Translations under genes and position numbers: made by a program
Part shown: positions 13,223 to 13,602 of the stretch, one piece after another
Layout of the letters: every line of letters starts with the position of its first letter
Position numbering within the stretch: position 1 is the first letter of the stretch
From: Chloroflexota bacterium
Lineage (GTDB): Bacteria; Chloroflexota; UBA11872
Direction: 5' to 3'
Assembly (NCBI GenBank): GCA_028875175.1
Contig: JAPPFO010000082.1
Location: 1-13,602, forward strand
DNA length: 13,602 nucleotides
Notes under the pieces: model-generated
Told to the model about the DNA's origin: nothing
What the model saw: the letters and a program-made list of their open reading frames with translations, nothing else
Database searches by the model: none

Positions 13223-13602
13223 TCAGGTTGCGGCCCCGTTGCTGTCGCTGTGTTCGGGGTAGAACTGGGCGCAGTAATAGCGGAAAGGCATGATCTCGCC
13301 GTCGGATCGGCAGAGGCGGGGCCGGCTGGTGTATTGCTTGCGTCCCCAGATGACAACGTCCTGCAGGACATCCTCTTTCTGCTGACTCGCCATGAACCTG
13401 TTGATGAGCGGCGCGCGAAATCTTGCGGGCAGAAAGCCGAGGCCGACAATCCAGCGCCTGGGCTTGCGGATCTCACGCACCTGGGAGACCAGGGTCATGT
13501 CGATGAGCGTGCCGTCAACGGGGGCCGCCAGCACCCACAGCCGCATGTTCATGCCGATGGAATGCTCACGGATGTCGACGAACGAGTAGCCCAGTCCAAA
13601 GA
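13223..13602 (-). CDS. Rieske oxygenase, C-terminal part (KshA/DAF-36-like), truncated by window edge
   Basis: About 126 codons run in frame from the right edge to the stop, with no start in view, so the N-terminal Rieske [2Fe-2S] domain lies outside. The visible part has the ending of the catalytic domain of steroid-type Rieske oxygenases. A strand stretch GLGYSFVDIREHSIGMNMRLW is followed by APVDGTLIDMTLVSQV, and then by EDVLQDVVIWGRKQYTSRPRL, DGEIMPFRYYCAQFYPE. The last resembles 'D..IWENK.Y...P.L...DGPI..FR.W..QFY' in 3-ketosteroid 9-alpha-hydroxylase KshA and cholesterol 7-desaturase. Such enzymes hydroxylate or desaturate sterols and steroids with O2 and an electron-transfer partner. 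The subfamily call rests on motif memory with only the C-terminus, so other Rieske substrates remain possible. Confidence 0.72.
   Translation of the reverse strand, partial: FGLGYSFVDIREHSIGMNMRLWVLAAPVDGTLIDMTLVSQVREIRKPRRWIVGLGFLPARFRAPLINRFMASQQKEDVLQDVVIWGRKQYTSRPRLCRSDGEIMPFRYYCAQFYPEHSDSNGAAT

Overview
The window is a GC-rich bacterial chromosomal segment with densely packed genes on both strands, frequent GTG starts and short gaps. It holds no rRNA, tRNA or CRISPR. No gene identifies the phylum. The mix suggests an environmental, probably uncultured and metabolically versatile bacterium: a GH32 glycosidase, an amidohydrolase of the lactonase type, a secreted intradiol-dioxygenase lipoprotein, sterol-reductase homologues and a Rieske oxygenase. 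This placement is inference.

Layout, left half. Bases 1-60 carry short direct and inverted repeats that look like the end of an insertion element. A VOC-fold protein follows (122-574). A minus-strand toxin-antitoxin region (630-1724) consists of an intact Phd-like antitoxin and VapC-like PIN toxin, preceded in transcription order by a second antitoxin whose toxin survives only as a 33-codon stub. Both copies keep promoter-like hexamers and a repeated TTAGTCA box. A compound hairpin (1733-1794) separates them from a divergent GH32 glycosidase on the minus strand. Next on the plus strand come a double DUF1801 protein, a lipoprotein intradiol dioxygenase and a D-2-hydroxyacid dehydrogenase. A class I methyltransferase lies on the minus strand, back to back with a plus-strand metal-dependent amidohydrolase.

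Layout, right half. Two tandem minus-strand genes (7790-8929 and 9054-10193) encode 379-residue membrane proteins of the ERG4/ERG24 sterol-reductase family. The duplication covers the whole transcription unit: stop, start and -35 box are each offset by exactly 1264 bp, and both copies share a TTGACC-N17-CATACT promoter. Then come a rhodanese-domain protein (plus), a PPK2-family polyphosphate kinase (minus), a FAD-dependent oxidoreductase (plus), and on the minus strand the C-terminal part of a Rieske oxygenase resembling the steroid-acting KshA/DAF-36 group, cut by the window edge.

How the genes may work together. The most interesting reading is that two sterol-reductase-like enzymes, a flavoprotein oxidoreductase and a steroid-type Rieske oxygenase lie within about 6 kb, possibly a locus for making or remodelling a sterol-like or other isoprenoid lipid. 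No cyclase or squalene epoxidase is visible, the strands alternate, and rhodanese and PPK2 genes intervene, so functional linkage is a hypothesis rather than an operon call.
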